DNA from: an uncultured Acidobacteriia bacterium
GTDB taxonomy: Bacteria; Acidobacteriota; Terriglobia; Bryobacterales; Bryobacteraceae
Length of the DNA stretch: 64,000 bases
Reading direction: 5' to 3'
NCBI GenBank assembly: GCA_903851195.1
Contig: CAINNJ010000017.1
Coordinates: 1 to 64,000 of the forward strand
Shown here: positions 50,452 to 59,655 of the stretch, one piece after another
How the letters are laid out: each line of letters starts with the position of its first letter
Numbering within the stretch: the stretch's first letter is position 1
Translations under genes and position numbers: made by a program
The notes under the pieces: generated by a model
What the model saw: the letters and a program-made list of their open reading frames with translations, nothing else
What the model was told of the DNA's origin: nothing
Databases searched by the model: none

Positions 50452-52893
50452 ATGTCATTAAATATTATCCGGCAGGACTTTCGCTTTGCTTCCCGCATTT
50501 TAGTCGTTAATCCCTGGCTAAGCGCGGTCGTCGTGATTTCGCTCGCCATCGGAATCGGCGCGAACACGGCGGTTTTCAGCGTTGCGGACGCCATCCTGCT
50601 GCGCCCGCTCCCCTATCCGCAACCGGAACGTCTGGCGGCTCTCTGGGTCCGGGCGCCCGGCGCCGGCATACCGGAAGACTGGATCTCGCCCGGTGAATAT
50701 CTGGATATCCGGAATCGGAATCACGTGTTCTCCGATATGACCATTGCGCGGGGCCGCGATTTCAACCTGACGGGGCGGGCGGAACCGGAGCGCGTGGAAG
50801 GGATGAGCGCGTCGTCGTCCCTTTTCCGCATGCTGGGCGCGAAACCTCTGCTGGGCCGGCTTTTTGGTGATGCGGAAGACGCTCCCGGCGGGCCGCTCCT
50901 GCTGGTTCTGACTTACAACGCCTGGAAGGACCGATTCGGCGCGGACCGGAATATCGCCGGAAAGGCGGTTACTTTAAACGGCCGGGCCGTCACCGTAATC
51001 GGCGTGCTGACGCAGGATTTTTCCCTGAGCGCGGACGTGATGCGCGTGCCGGGCGGCACCGAAGGGCCGGAGATGTTCATCCCGCTTGCCTTCGGCGCCG
51101 ATGCGGCGGATAACCGCCAGGACGAAAGCTATAACGTCATGGCGCGGCTGCGGCCCGGTGTATCCCTGTTGCAGGCGCAGAACGAAGTGGCCGCGATCGC
51201 CGCCGGCATTCGGCAGCAGGATCACCGCGACCCGACTTTCACCATCGCGGTGGTCGGACTCAATGAACAGGTAGTCGGCCCGACACGGGGCGCACTTTTG
51301 GCGGTGATCGCCGCCGTCTGTCTTGTGCTGCTCGCGGCGTGCGTCAACGTAGCCAACCTGCTGTTGTCCCGGGCCATCTCGCGCGCCCGGGAGGCCGCCG
51401 TCCGCTCGGCGCTGGGGGCTTCGCGCGCGGATCTGATCCGACCGGTTCTGCTGGAAAGCCTGTTGCTCAGCGCGGCGGGCGCACTGGCGGGACTGCTGCT
51501 GGCTTCTCTGCTGATTCGGACGGTTCGCGGCGCGGCGGGCGCATTCCTGCCCCGTGCCGATGAGATCGGAATGAACGGGGCCGTATTCGTTTTTGCCGGC
51601 TTTGTTTCTTTGTTGACCGGTTTGTTTTTCGGCATCGCGCCGGCGCTCCAGGTGGCCCGCACGGACCTGAATCGCTATCTGAAGGCCGGCGGCCGGTCGG
51701 TTCGGACCACGGCGGGAGCGGTTCGTTTTCGCGGTGTCCTCGTGGTCACGGAAATTGCTCTTTCTCTGACTCTGCTGGCGGGCGCAGGGCTTCTGATCCG
51801 GAGTTTCGACCGGCTTCGGCATGTGCCGCCGGGTTTTAATCCGGACCACGTGCTGTCGTTCCGTGTCGCGCTCCGCTGGCCCCGTTACCAGGGTCCGGCA
51901 AACGTCAACAGTTTCGTCGATATGGCGGGAGATCGCATCGCCCGGGCCCCCGGCGTACTGACGGCGGGTCTCACTTCCTCACTGCCGATGGCAGCAAGTT
52001 CCGGGTGGGGCCCCATCGAGGTGGAAGGCTACACTCCGTCGCCGGGCGAGCCCGAGGCGTCGGCGGACGTGCGCAGCGTCACCGCCGATTATTTTCGCGC
52101 TTTGCAAATCCCCCTCCTTGCGGGCAGGGTGTTCAGCCCGGTTGAGGGAACGAGTGAAAATCCCGCCGTGATGGTGGACGAAAAGGTGGTCCGCCGCTTC
52201 TGGCCCGACGGAAGCGCTCTTGGCAAACGAATCCGACTCAGCGGCGACCGGGAATTTTCCACGGTGGTGGGCGTTTGCGGCTCCGTGAAGCAGGAAGGAC
52301 TCGGTCAGGACGGCCGCATGGCGGTGTATTTCCCGGTACGTCAAATGACGGTGCCCACCTTGTATCTGGTCGCGCGCACCCGTTCGGACCCTGCGGGAAT
52401 GTCGAGAGCCCTGACCCGTGAAATCCACGCCATCGATCCGGAAGTGCCGGTCTTCAGCGTCAGTTCCATGGACGATCTCGTGGCCCGCTCCCTGGCCCGC
52501 CCGCGATTCGCTGTGATGGTGTTCGGCGCCTTCGCGGTTTTCGCGCTTATTCTGGCCGCGATCGGAGTGTACGGAGTGGTGTCGTACTCGGTGGCACAGT
52601 CGGCCGGCGAGATCGGGATTCGCATGGCACTGGGCGCGCACCCTAAGGCCATTCTCGGGATGGTGCTGATGAAAGCGCTTCGCCTTGCTTTGGCAGGAAC
52701 GGCCGCCGGCCTTTGCGGGGCGTGGTTTCTCACGCGAACGATGCAGAGCCTGTTATTCGGAATCAGCGCCACGGACCCTCTCACGTTCCTGGCCGTCCCG
52801 GCGTTTCTGGTGCTGTTGGCGCTGGCGGCGGGGCTGATTCCCGCGTTGCGAGCCGCGCGGCTCAACCCCATGACGGCTCTGCGCGAGGAGTAG
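50452..52893 (+). CDS. MacB/FtsX-type ABC permease (acidobacterial duplicated-orphan type)
   Basis: The 813-residue protein has two copies of the MacB periplasmic-core plus FtsX plan: a membrane helix (VVVISLAIGIGANTAVFS near 22-39), a periplasmic core, three helices near 285-410, a second helix and core, and three final helices (ALILAAIGVYGVVSYSV; IGIRMALGAH). There is no ATPase gene next to it. This fused form without its own ATPase is very common in Acidobacteriota. The ATG at 50452 follows CAGGA; longer frames reaching into the argC promoter are unlikely. Cargo unknown. Confidence 0.87.
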   Translation: MSLNIIRQDFRFASRILVVNPWLSAVVVISLAIGIGANTAVFSVADAILLRPLPYPQPERLAALWVRAPGAGIPEDWISPGEYLDIRNRNHVFSDMTIARGRDFNLTGRAEPERVEGMSASSSLFRMLGAKPLLGRLFGDAEDAPGGPLLLVLTYNAWKDRFGADRNIAGKAVTLNGRAVTVIGVLTQDFSLSADVMRVPGGTEGPEMFIPLAFGADAADNRQDESYNVMARLRPGVSLLQAQNEVAAIAAGIRQQDHRDPTFTIAVVGLNEQVVGPTRGALLAVIAAVCLVLLAACVNVANLLLSRAISRAREAAVRSALGASRADLIRPVLLESLLLSAAGALAGLLLASLLIRTVRGAAGAFLPRADEIGMNGAVFVFAGFVSLLTGLFFGIAPALQVARTDLNRYLKAGGRSVRTTAGAVRFRGVLVVTEIALSLTLLAGAGLLIRSFDRLRHVPPGFNPDHVLSFRVALRWPRYQGPANVNSFVDMAGDRIARAPGVLTAGLTSSLPMAASSGWGPIEVEGYTPSPGEPEASADVRSVTADYFRALQIPLLAGRVFSPVEGTSENPAVMVDEKVVRRFWPDGSALGKRIRLSGDREFSTVVGVCGSVKQEGLGQDGRMAVYFPVRQMTVPTLYLVARTRSDPAGMSRALTREIHAIDPEVPVFSVSSMDDLVARSLARPRFAVMVFGAFAVFALILAAIGVYGVVSYSVAQSAGEIGIRMALGAHPKAILGMVLMKALRLALAGTAAGLCGAWFLTRTMQSLLFGISATDPLTFLAVPAFLVLLALAAGLIPALRAARLNPMTALREE

Positions 52894-52897
52894 GAAC

Positions 52898-54202
52898 TCA
52901 GCCGGCCAGGCTGGTCCACACCATCACGACGGTCAGCGCCACCATGACGACGCTGGTGCCCCCGGCTATGGCGTTCCCCCAGAAGCCGTTGCGATACTCG
53001 CCCATCAGGTGCTCGCGGTTGATCAGTTTGAGCATGAACACCAGCACGAAGGGCAGGAGCACGCCATTGGCGACCTGGGAGACGAGAATCACCTTGAGCA
53101 GCGGCAGGCGGGGAATCAGCACAAACCCCGCGCCGAACAGAATCAGCGCTGAATAGAGGGTGTAGAAGATTTTCGCTTCGCTGAACTTCCGGTCGATGCC
53201 CGATTCGAACCCCAGTCCTTCGCAGATGTTGTAGGAGGTGGCGAGGGGCAGAATCGCGGCCGACATCAGAGACGCGTTGATGAGCCCCACGGCGAACAGG
53301 ACGGAAGCGAACTTGCCGGCAAAAGGGGCCAGGGCGCGGGCGGCGTCCGCCACGTCGTTGATTTCCCGGTGCTGGGAATGGAAGATGGTGGCCGCGCAGG
53401 CCACCACGATGAAGAACGCGACGATGTCGGTGACGACGCAGCCGAAGATCACGTCGATCCGCGTGAGACCGTAATCGCGCTTCGAAACGCCCTTTTCCAC
53501 GACCGAAGCCTGCAGGTAGAACTGCATCCAGGGCGTGATGGTGGTGCCGATCAGGCCCACGATCATGATCAGATAGCCGGGATCGGAGTTGAACTGCGGA
53601 ATCAGCGTGCTGGTCAAGGCGAGTTTCCAGTCGGGCTTGGCCAGAAAAGCCGAAAAGGGGTACGCGAAATAGATCAGAGAGAGCAGCAGCAGGATGCGTT
53701 CGACCGGTTTGTAGGAGCCTTTGACGATCACGGTCCACACGAGGATGGCGCCGGCCGGCACCGCGATATATTTGCTGACGCCGAAGATTCCCGCGCCGGA
53801 GGCAAGGCCCGCGAACTCCGCCGCGATATTGCCGAAATCGGCGAGGCCGAGCACGATCATGGTGAAAAAGGTCATGCGCAGGCCGAATTCTTCGCGAATG
53901 AGATCGGAAAGACCTTTGCCGGTGATAGCGCCCATGCGCGCGGCCATTTCCTGCACCACAATCAGCGCGATGGTGGTGGGGACCAGCGTCCAGAGCAGGG
54001 TGTAGCCGTACTTCGCGCCGGCCTGGGAATAGGTGAGGATACCGCCCGGATCGTTATCGACGTTCGCGGTGATGAACCCGGGTCCGACCACCGCCAGCAG
54101 CGCCAGCAGGCGGTAGCGCATCATCTTCCACGTCCGGATGACGGGGTGCCGGGGGCGGGTTGGCCCGTGATAGTCGTGTCTTGTTGTTTCGGCTGCCTTC
54201 AT
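52898..54202 (-). CDS. Nramp (SLC11)-family metal transporter, divergent metal site
   Basis: The 434-residue protein has about 11 membrane segments. Helix 1 has ANVDNDPGGILTY where classical Nramp has DPGN, and helix 6 has GTTITPWMQFYLQ where classical Nramp has the Met-Pro-His motif. The fold is clear but the coordinating Met is replaced by Thr, so selectivity for manganese or iron cannot be assumed. Magnesium-type relatives are an option. A basic, polar extension of about 27 residues precedes the first helix and may be shorter if ATG at 54124 is used. It ends four bases from the convergent permease. Confidence 0.83.
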   Translation of the reverse strand: MKAAETTRHDYHGPTRPRHPVIRTWKMMRYRLLALLAVVGPGFITANVDNDPGGILTYSQAGAKYGYTLLWTLVPTTIALIVVQEMAARMGAITGKGLSDLIREEFGLRMTFFTMIVLGLADFGNIAAEFAGLASGAGIFGVSKYIAVPAGAILVWTVIVKGSYKPVERILLLLSLIYFAYPFSAFLAKPDWKLALTSTLIPQFNSDPGYLIMIVGLIGTTITPWMQFYLQASVVEKGVSKRDYGLTRIDVIFGCVVTDIVAFFIVVACAATIFHSQHREINDVADAARALAPFAGKFASVLFAVGLINASLMSAAILPLATSYNICEGLGFESGIDRKFSEAKIFYTLYSALILFGAGFVLIPRLPLLKVILVSQVANGVLLPFVLVFMLKLINREHLMGEYRNGFWGNAIAGGTSVVMVALTVVMVWTSLAG

Positions 54203-54267
54203 GAAGGTGGGGGAGGTCCGGGGTGGGCGGGCAGACTTTCAGGATAAAACAGCCGGGGTGAACCAGT

Positions 54268-54296
54268 GCCCTCCCGGTTTTTCAGACCGGGAGGGC
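54268..54296 (-). terminator. Hairpin ending the oxidase operon
   Basis: GCCCTCCCGGT at 54268-54278 pairs perfectly with ACCGGGAGGGC at 54286-54296 around a 7-base loop. It begins eight bases after the stop of the molybdenum-enzyme gene on the minus strand. No T-run follows. Confidence 0.65.
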
Positions 54297-54303
54297 GTTC
54301 GGA

Positions 54304-56568
54304 TTACACAAGTTTGTGTTTCGAGAACGGCAGTTCGCGCACCCGTTTGCCGGTCGCCGCGAATACCGCATTGGCGAAAGCCGGCACGAACGGCGGAACA
54401 CCGGGTTCGCCGACACCGCCGGGAAGCGCCGAGCTTTCCACAATGTGCACATCCGTCCGCAGCGGCGCTTGGTTCATGCGCGCCACCGGATAGGTGTTGA
54501 AGTTCGACTGCTTCACGCGGCCATCGGAAAGGCTGATCTCGCCGGAGAGCGCAATGCTCGCGCCCATCACCGCCGCGCCCTCGAACTGCGAGCGCACCCG
54601 GTCCGGATTGATCACCATGCCGACGTCCGCTACCTGCCAGGTCCGGGGAATGTGAATCTTCCCGTTCTTATCGACTTCCACTTCCACGACGGAAGCCACG
54701 TAAGACGTGAAACTGCGCGACGCCGCGACGCCGATGCCCCAGCCATTGCCGGGTTTCCGCTTGCCCCAGCCGGATTTTTCGCCTGCAATCTCGAGGACTT
54801 TCCGCAAACGCGCCGTATCGAAGGGGAATTTCTCGTACGATTCGCCGTAATTCCAGTAATCCGCCACGCCCTGCGACTTAAAGTCGATAATCCGGCCGTT
54901 GCCGATCAGTTCCAGCTGATACTCCAGCGGATCCCGACCGGCCGCGTGGGCCAGTTCATCCGCGAAACTCAGCCCGGAAAACACGTGGTAGATGTTTGCC
55001 ACCGAACGCAGCCAGCCGATGCGGACGTGCGCCTTCGCGGGCCCGTTCTCCGCGCGATGGTTCGGGATATCGAACGGCATGTCGTTCAGGCCCATGCCGT
55101 ATTCCACGTTGAAGCCGTACATGGAACTCGCGTCGTTCATGGAAGAGATGGAGGGGAACACGGACCGGTGCAGCCAGGCCGTGGTCTTGCCTTTGTCGTC
55201 CATCGCCGCCTTGTGATACATGCCGGCGACCGCGTGATAATAATCGAACCGCAGATCGTCTTCGCGACTCCAGACCAGCTTGATCGGCTTGCCGGTTTTT
55301 TTCGACAGGATCGCGGCCTCGGCCACGTAATCCGGCTTGGATTTGCGTCCGAAGCCGCCGCCCAGCAGCGTCACGTGACAGGTCACGTCTTCCGGCTTAA
55401 TCCCCAGCGCGCCCGCTACCGTATCCTGCACGGCCTGCGGATTCTGAGTGGGCACCCAGGCTTCGACTTTGCCGTCGCGGAACTCGGCCAGAGCGACGGG
55501 CGGCTCCATGGTGGCATGCGCCAGCAGCGGGACATAATACTCGGCATCGACGATCTTGCCGCCCTTCGCGAAGGCCGCGTCCACGTCGCCGATATTGCGC
55601 ACCACCTTGCCGGGTTTGCGCGCGGTTTCGAGCAGTTCCTTTTTGTACTGCTCGGAATCGTGGCTCGCGTTGGCGCCATTGTTCCACTCGATTTTGAGCT
55701 TTTTGCGGCCCTGAAATGCGGCCCAGGTGCTGTCCGCGATCACCGCCACGCCGCCCAAAGGCTGGAAAGTGTACGGCGGCTTGAAGGGATCGATGGACGC
55801 GGTCTGTTTCACTCCGCGCACCTGGAGCGCGGCCTTGTCATCCATGGACTGGACCGATCCGCCCATGACGGGGGGACGTTCCACCGAGGCATACAGCATG
55901 CCAGGGCGTTTCACGTCCATCCCGAAAACGGCTTTGCCGGTGCAGATGTCCGCCAGGTCGGCGATCTGCGATTCCTTGCCGATATAGCGCCACTCGCTCT
56001 TCGGCTTGAACTGGAGGGCTTCCGGTTTGGGCACCGGCAGTTTGCCCGCGGCCTGCGCCAGTTCGCCGTAACTCAGTTTCCGTCCGCTCGGTGTGTGCGT
56101 GACAACATGCAACTGCGCTTTGCACTCGGAGGCCGAAACGCCCCACTGCGCAGCCGCTGCCTGCACCAGCATCGTGCGCGCGGAAGCGCCCGCTTCCCGG
56201 AACGCCACGAAGAAGCCGCGAATCGATTTCGACCCGTCCGTGTTCTGATCGCCGTAGCGCTTATCGCCGATGCCCTGCTCGATTTTGACCTTGCTCCAGT
56301 CGGCGTCGAGTTCGTCGGCGGCCACCAGCGGCAGCGTGGTGCGGATGCCCGTGCCCATCTCCGACCGGTGCGTGACGATGTAAACGGTTCCGTCCGGTTC
56401 CACGCCCAGATAGATGCTGGGGCGCAGCGCGGCCGAGGCCGCTTTACCGTGATACTCATTGGTATCGGCCAGCGCCTCTTCGGGAAGAATGCGCGCGGCC
56501 AGCACCAGAGCGCCCGCCGAGAAGACGCCGCCCAGAAAATTCCGGCGGCTCACATTTTCGATACTCAT
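54304..56568 (-). CDS. Molybdopterin subunit of a xanthine-dehydrogenase-family hydroxylase, Tat-exported
   Basis: The 754-residue protein starts with a Tat leader ([17 protein letters not shown]). It has the IorB/aldehyde-oxidase-like plan: [13 protein letters not shown] near 68, [13 protein letters not shown] near 350, [14 protein letters not shown] near 399-412, [11 protein letters not shown] near 515 and [12 protein letters not shown] near 722-733 with the catalytic Glu. It hydroxylates an aldehyde or N-heterocycle using molybdenum cofactor, passing electrons to the 2Fe-2S subunit encoded just upstream (ATGA overlap, AAAGGAG before the start). No FAD subunit is present, which points to cytochrome c as acceptor. 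Substrate unknown. Confidence 0.9.
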   Translation of the reverse strand: MSIENVSRRNFLGGVFSAGALVLAARILPEEALADTNEYHGKAASAALRPSIYLGVEPDGTVYIVTHRSEMGTGIRTTLPLVAADELDADWSKVKIEQGIGDKRYGDQNTDGSKSIRGFFVAFREAGASARTMLVQAAAAQWGVSASECKAQLHVVTHTPSGRKLSYGELAQAAGKLPVPKPEALQFKPKSEWRYIGKESQIADLADICTGKAVFGMDVKRPGMLYASVERPPVMGGSVQSMDDKAALQVRGVKQTASIDPFKPPYTFQPLGGVAVIADSTWAAFQGRKKLKIEWNNGANASHDSEQYKKELLETARKPGKVVRNIGDVDAAFAKGGKIVDAEYYVPLLAHATMEPPVALAEFRDGKVEAWVPTQNPQAVQDTVAGALGIKPEDVTCHVTLLGGGFGRKSKPDYVAEAAILSKKTGKPIKLVWSREDDLRFDYYHAVAGMYHKAAMDDKGKTTAWLHRSVFPSISSMNDASSMYGFNVEYGMGLNDMPFDIPNHRAENGPAKAHVRIGWLRSVANIYHVFSGLSFADELAHAAGRDPLEYQLELIGNGRIIDFKSQGVADYWNYGESYEKFPFDTARLRKVLEIAGEKSGWGKRKPGNGWGIGVAASRSFTSYVASVVEVEVDKNGKIHIPRTWQVADVGMVINPDRVRSQFEGAAVMGASIALSGEISLSDGRVKQSNFNTYPVARMNQAPLRTDVHIVESSALPGGVGEPGVPPFVPAFANAVFAATGKRVRELPFSKHKLV

Positions 56569-57020
56569 GCCATCTCCTTTGCGGCGGTCTTAATGGCGGC
56601 GCGAATCCGCTGGTAGGTGCCGCAGCGGCAGATATTGCCCGACATCGCCGCGTCGATTTCGTCGTCCGTCGGATGGTGATTTTTCTTCAGGAATGCCGCC
56701 GCGTGCATGATCTGCCCGGTCTGGCAGTACCCGCACTGGGGCACGTTCGCCTGCATCCACGCTTTCTGCAGCGGATGGTCGCCATTCGCGCTCAGCCCTT
56801 CGACGGTGGTGATGGTCTTGCCGGCCACGTCTTTCATCGCCGTGGTGCAGGACCGGATGGCCTCGCCGTTCCGGTGCACCGTGCAGGCGCCGCACAATCC
56901 CGCGCCGCAGCCGAACTTGGTGCCGGTCATGTCGAGTTCGTCACGGAGAAACCACAACAGCGGCATTTCGGGATCGCCGTCGAACGTTCGTTCGCGCCCG
57001 TTAATTTTGACCTTGATCAT
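56565..57020 (-). CDS. 2Fe-2S subunit of the molybdenum hydroxylase
   Basis: The 151-residue protein has a plant-type ferredoxin site ([12 protein letters not shown] near 38-49 with a further Cys near 58) and a second cluster domain ([12 protein letters not shown] near 97 and [15 protein letters not shown] near 130). Together they relay electrons from molybdenum outward. It has no leader, so it would leave the cell folded with the Tat-targeted large subunit. It starts 12 bases after the PQQ dehydrogenase with a good GGGAG site. Confidence 0.93.
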   Translation of the reverse strand: MIKVKINGRERTFDGDPEMPLLWFLRDELDMTGTKFGCGAGLCGACTVHRNGEAIRSCTTAMKDVAGKTITTVEGLSANGDHPLQKAWMQANVPQCGYCQTGQIMHAAAFLKKNHHPTDDEIDAAMSGNICRCGTYQRIRAAIKTAAKEMA

Positions 57021-57032
57021 TTTCTGCTCCCT

Positions 57033-58646
57033 TTACTGAACGGCGAAGGTGAAAATCGCCCCGCCCGCGGCCATGGCAACCATCTGCCGGCCGTTCACCA
57101 TATACGTCATCGGATTGGCCGCCATCGTGCCACCGAGGTTGATGCGCCAGAGTTCCTTCCCATTATCCGCATCGAGCGCGAAAAAGTAAGCCTCCATGTC
57201 TTCACGCCCCCGGCTGAGCCAGCCCCCGTTGCTGCCGAAGAGCAGATGGCCCGCGGTCGTCATCACGCCGGACCACGGTTTGGTCTGCATTTTGTACTCC
57301 CACTTCATCTCGCCGGTTTTCGGATTCAGCGCACGAATCGCGCCGTAGCCAGGATCTTCCGCGACGTCGATGTCGGGCACGCTGCCCACGTAGCGGTTGC
57401 CCGGCGTGTACTTCGGCTCGCCCTTCAGATACAGACCTTTATTCTCCCAGACCGTGAGATAAAAAAGCCCGCTCAGCGGACTGTACGACGGTGAGTACCA
57501 GTTGGTGGCTCCCTGCACGCCGGGCCAGATAATGGCGCCTTCCTCGGTGGGCACGGAGTTGGGCAGACGCTCCGGGCGCCCTTTCGCGTCCATGCCCTTC
57601 GCCCACGTCTGTTTCGCGAAGGCCTTGCCCAGCAGGAACTCGCCGGTCCGGCGGTCGAGCACGTAGTAGAAGCCGCCGCGGTGCGCCCAGTAGATCAGCT
57701 TGCGCGGTTTGCCCTGCCAGTCGCTGTCGACCAGCACGGGCACCTGCACGGCATCCCAGTCGTTGGAATCGTGCGGCACGAACTGGTAATGCCACTTAAG
57801 CGTGCCGGTGTCGGCATCGAGGGCGATGGCGGAATCCGAGTAGAGATTGTCGCCGGGGCGCACATCGGCGTTCCAGTCCGGCGAGGGATTTCCCACGCCC
57901 CAGATGATGTAGTTCAGTTCGGGATCGTAAGAGCCCGTGACCCAGGTGGGACCGCCGCCCTGCTTCCACGCGTCGCCGCCGCCCCAGGTCTCATGACCCT
58001 TTTCGCCCGGCCCCGGGATGGTGTTGAAGCGCCACCGCCGCTTGCCGGTTTTGATGTCGTAGGCGTCGAGGAAGCCGCGGATGCCGTACTCGCCGCCGGC
58101 CACGCCCGTGATTACCATGTCCTTGACGATCAGCGGCGCGCCGGTCACGCTGTAGCCGGTTTTGGAATCGGCCACCTCGACGTCCCAGACCACCGCGCCG
58201 GTTTTGGCGTCGAGAGCGACCAGATGCGCGTCCACCGTGCCGACGAAGACGCGATCTCCCAGCACCGCCACGCCGCGATTCACGGCGTCGCAGCAGACAT
58301 TGATCTTCGCGGGAAGAATGCGCTTGTAATGCCAGTAGGGCCGTCCGGTCGCGGCGTCGAGCGCGAAGACGTTCGAGGGCGGCTCGCTCACGTACATCAC
58401 GCCATCGACGACAATCGGGGTCGCCTCAACGCGGTGGCTGGTGGGCATCTGGTGCACCCAGGCGACCTTCAGATTGGCGGCATTCTGCCGGTTGATCTGG
58501 TCGAGCGTGCTGTAGCGCCAGCTCTTATAGGAGCCGGAGTAGGTCAGCCAGTTATTCGGCTCGCTCTCGGCTTTCAGCAGCCGCTCGTTGGTTACCTGGG
58601 CGTGGAGCGCGCCCGTCAGCGTCAACAGCAGGAGATACTTTTTCAT
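57033..58646 (-). CDS. PQQ-dependent dehydrogenase (quinoprotein)
   Basis: The 537-residue protein has a signal peptide (ending ALHAQ) and an eight-bladed propeller with tryptophan-docking-type repeats (VFALDAATGRPYWHYK; LVALDAKTGAVVWDVEV; AIALDADTGTLKWHYQF). The adjacent Cys pair in INVCCDAVN near 118 matches the vicinal disulphide above PQQ in alcohol dehydrogenases. It oxidises an alcohol or related substrate in the periplasm and gives electrons to cytochrome c, encoded directly upstream with a four-base overlap. No heme domain of its own is present. Confidence 0.9.
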   Translation of the reverse strand: MKKYLLLLTLTGALHAQVTNERLLKAESEPNNWLTYSGSYKSWRYSTLDQINRQNAANLKVAWVHQMPTSHRVEATPIVVDGVMYVSEPPSNVFALDAATGRPYWHYKRILPAKINVCCDAVNRGVAVLGDRVFVGTVDAHLVALDAKTGAVVWDVEVADSKTGYSVTGAPLIVKDMVITGVAGGEYGIRGFLDAYDIKTGKRRWRFNTIPGPGEKGHETWGGGDAWKQGGGPTWVTGSYDPELNYIIWGVGNPSPDWNADVRPGDNLYSDSAIALDADTGTLKWHYQFVPHDSNDWDAVQVPVLVDSDWQGKPRKLIYWAHRGGFYYVLDRRTGEFLLGKAFAKQTWAKGMDAKGRPERLPNSVPTEEGAIIWPGVQGATNWYSPSYSPLSGLFYLTVWENKGLYLKGEPKYTPGNRYVGSVPDIDVAEDPGYGAIRALNPKTGEMKWEYKMQTKPWSGVMTTAGHLLFGSNGGWLSRGREDMEAYFFALDADNGKELWRINLGGTMAANPMTYMVNGRQMVAMAAGGAIFTFAVQ

Positions 58647-59437
58647 TCCGATCCGCCCTTCCGGCGCTTCAGTGAAGCCAGATATGCCACGATATCGTTC
58701 AGTTCGGAGTCGCTCAGTTTGCCTTTGTAAGAGGGCATCACGGAACCGCGGTCGATGCCGAAATCTTTGAAATCCGAACGGGATATCGACGTTAATCCCC
58801 GGGAGAAATCGAGGATCTGCACGGTGTAGGTATCCTGATTCATGACGAATCCGGTGTACGATTTGCCGTCTTTCGCGAGCACCTTCGCCACCCAGTATTC
58901 TTTCGCGACCTTGTCATCCGGATTCAGGATGGAATCGCGCAGATATTCGACCGAGCGCTGGGAGCCGATCAGCGATAAATCGGGCCCTTTCGCGCCGCCT
59001 TCGCCGCGGATCAGATGACAGCCCGTGCAGCCTTTGGCGCGGGCCAGTTGTTCGCCGTGCGAGGCATCGCCCGGAGGCGTGGCGGGCGTGGCGCGCTCGC
59101 TCAGGGAGCGGACATAAGCGACCAGTTGCCACACCTGCGTGCCATCGAAGAAGACGTCCGGCATGGCGGTTCCGGCGATGCCGTTGCTGATGTTGCGGTA
59201 GAGGTCCGCGTCGGTGCCGCCGTGATAGAAAATGCCGGTGGTCAGGTCCGGACCGGTGCCGCCGGTGGCCCGGGTGCCGTGGCAGGGGCCGCAGTGCGAG
59301 CGGAACATCTTCGCTCCGGCGGCGCGGTCGGCCGCGGTGTTGTGGGGATTCTTCTCTTCAGGAACGACGGGGGGGCTTTGCGCGAAGGCGCAGAGGGACA
59401 GAAACGAGGACAGCGACAGGGCCAGAACCGTTCTCAC
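58643..59437 (-). CDS. Periplasmic diheme cytochrome c
   Basis: The 264-residue protein has a signal peptide (ending CAFAQ) and two heme sites, HCGPCHG near 48 and GCTGCHL near 136, each with a following Met-containing segment (TAMPDVF near 89; SVMPSYKG near 232). It probably takes electrons from the PQQ enzyme and perhaps from the molybdenum enzyme. It starts with GTG at 59437 after CGGAG, eight bases upstream. It is the first gene of the four-gene operon. Confidence 0.92.
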   Translation of the reverse strand: MRTVLALSLSSFLSLCAFAQSPPVVPEEKNPHNTAADRAAGAKMFRSHCGPCHGTRATGGTGPDLTTGIFYHGGTDADLYRNISNGIAGTAMPDVFFDGTQVWQLVAYVRSLSERATPATPPGDASHGEQLARAKGCTGCHLIRGEGGAKGPDLSLIGSQRSVEYLRDSILNPDDKVAKEYWVAKVLAKDGKSYTGFVMNQDTYTVQILDFSRGLTSISRSDFKDFGIDRGSVMPSYKGKLSDSELNDIVAYLASLKRRKGGSE

Positions 59438-59655
59438 AGGCAGTCTCCGGGGAAAAAATGGACTGTGGAAGAGTATATATCGGTTCAGGTGGTCGCGCGA
59501 TCACGCGCGCTTCGACCGACACAATCTCACCCCAGGTTGCAACTTTACGGGGCGCACCTGCTCAAACAGTTTCCCGTATGAACTGGGTTGTCGAGAACCT
59601 TCCCCAGGCTGTTTCATGAGCTCCACCGACTCGCGGAAAATTGTACCAGGCAGGA

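Noticed and set aside
54304-56568. Assignment as true xanthine dehydrogenase
   Set aside because: There is no FAD subunit or FAD domain, and the Tat leader and cytochrome partner fit the IorAB/aldehyde-oxidase group better.
54316-56616. Open frame of 766 codons opposite the molybdenum hydroxylase
   Set aside because: It is a shadow of the real gene, with His/Arg/Gly-rich translation and no start signal.
59438-59655. Searched the 218-base gap upstream of the cytochrome gene for an RNA gene or promoter
   Set aside because: A TATACT-like element is present near 59477-59482 on the minus strand but has no good -35, and no stable RNA fold or tRNA signature was seen.
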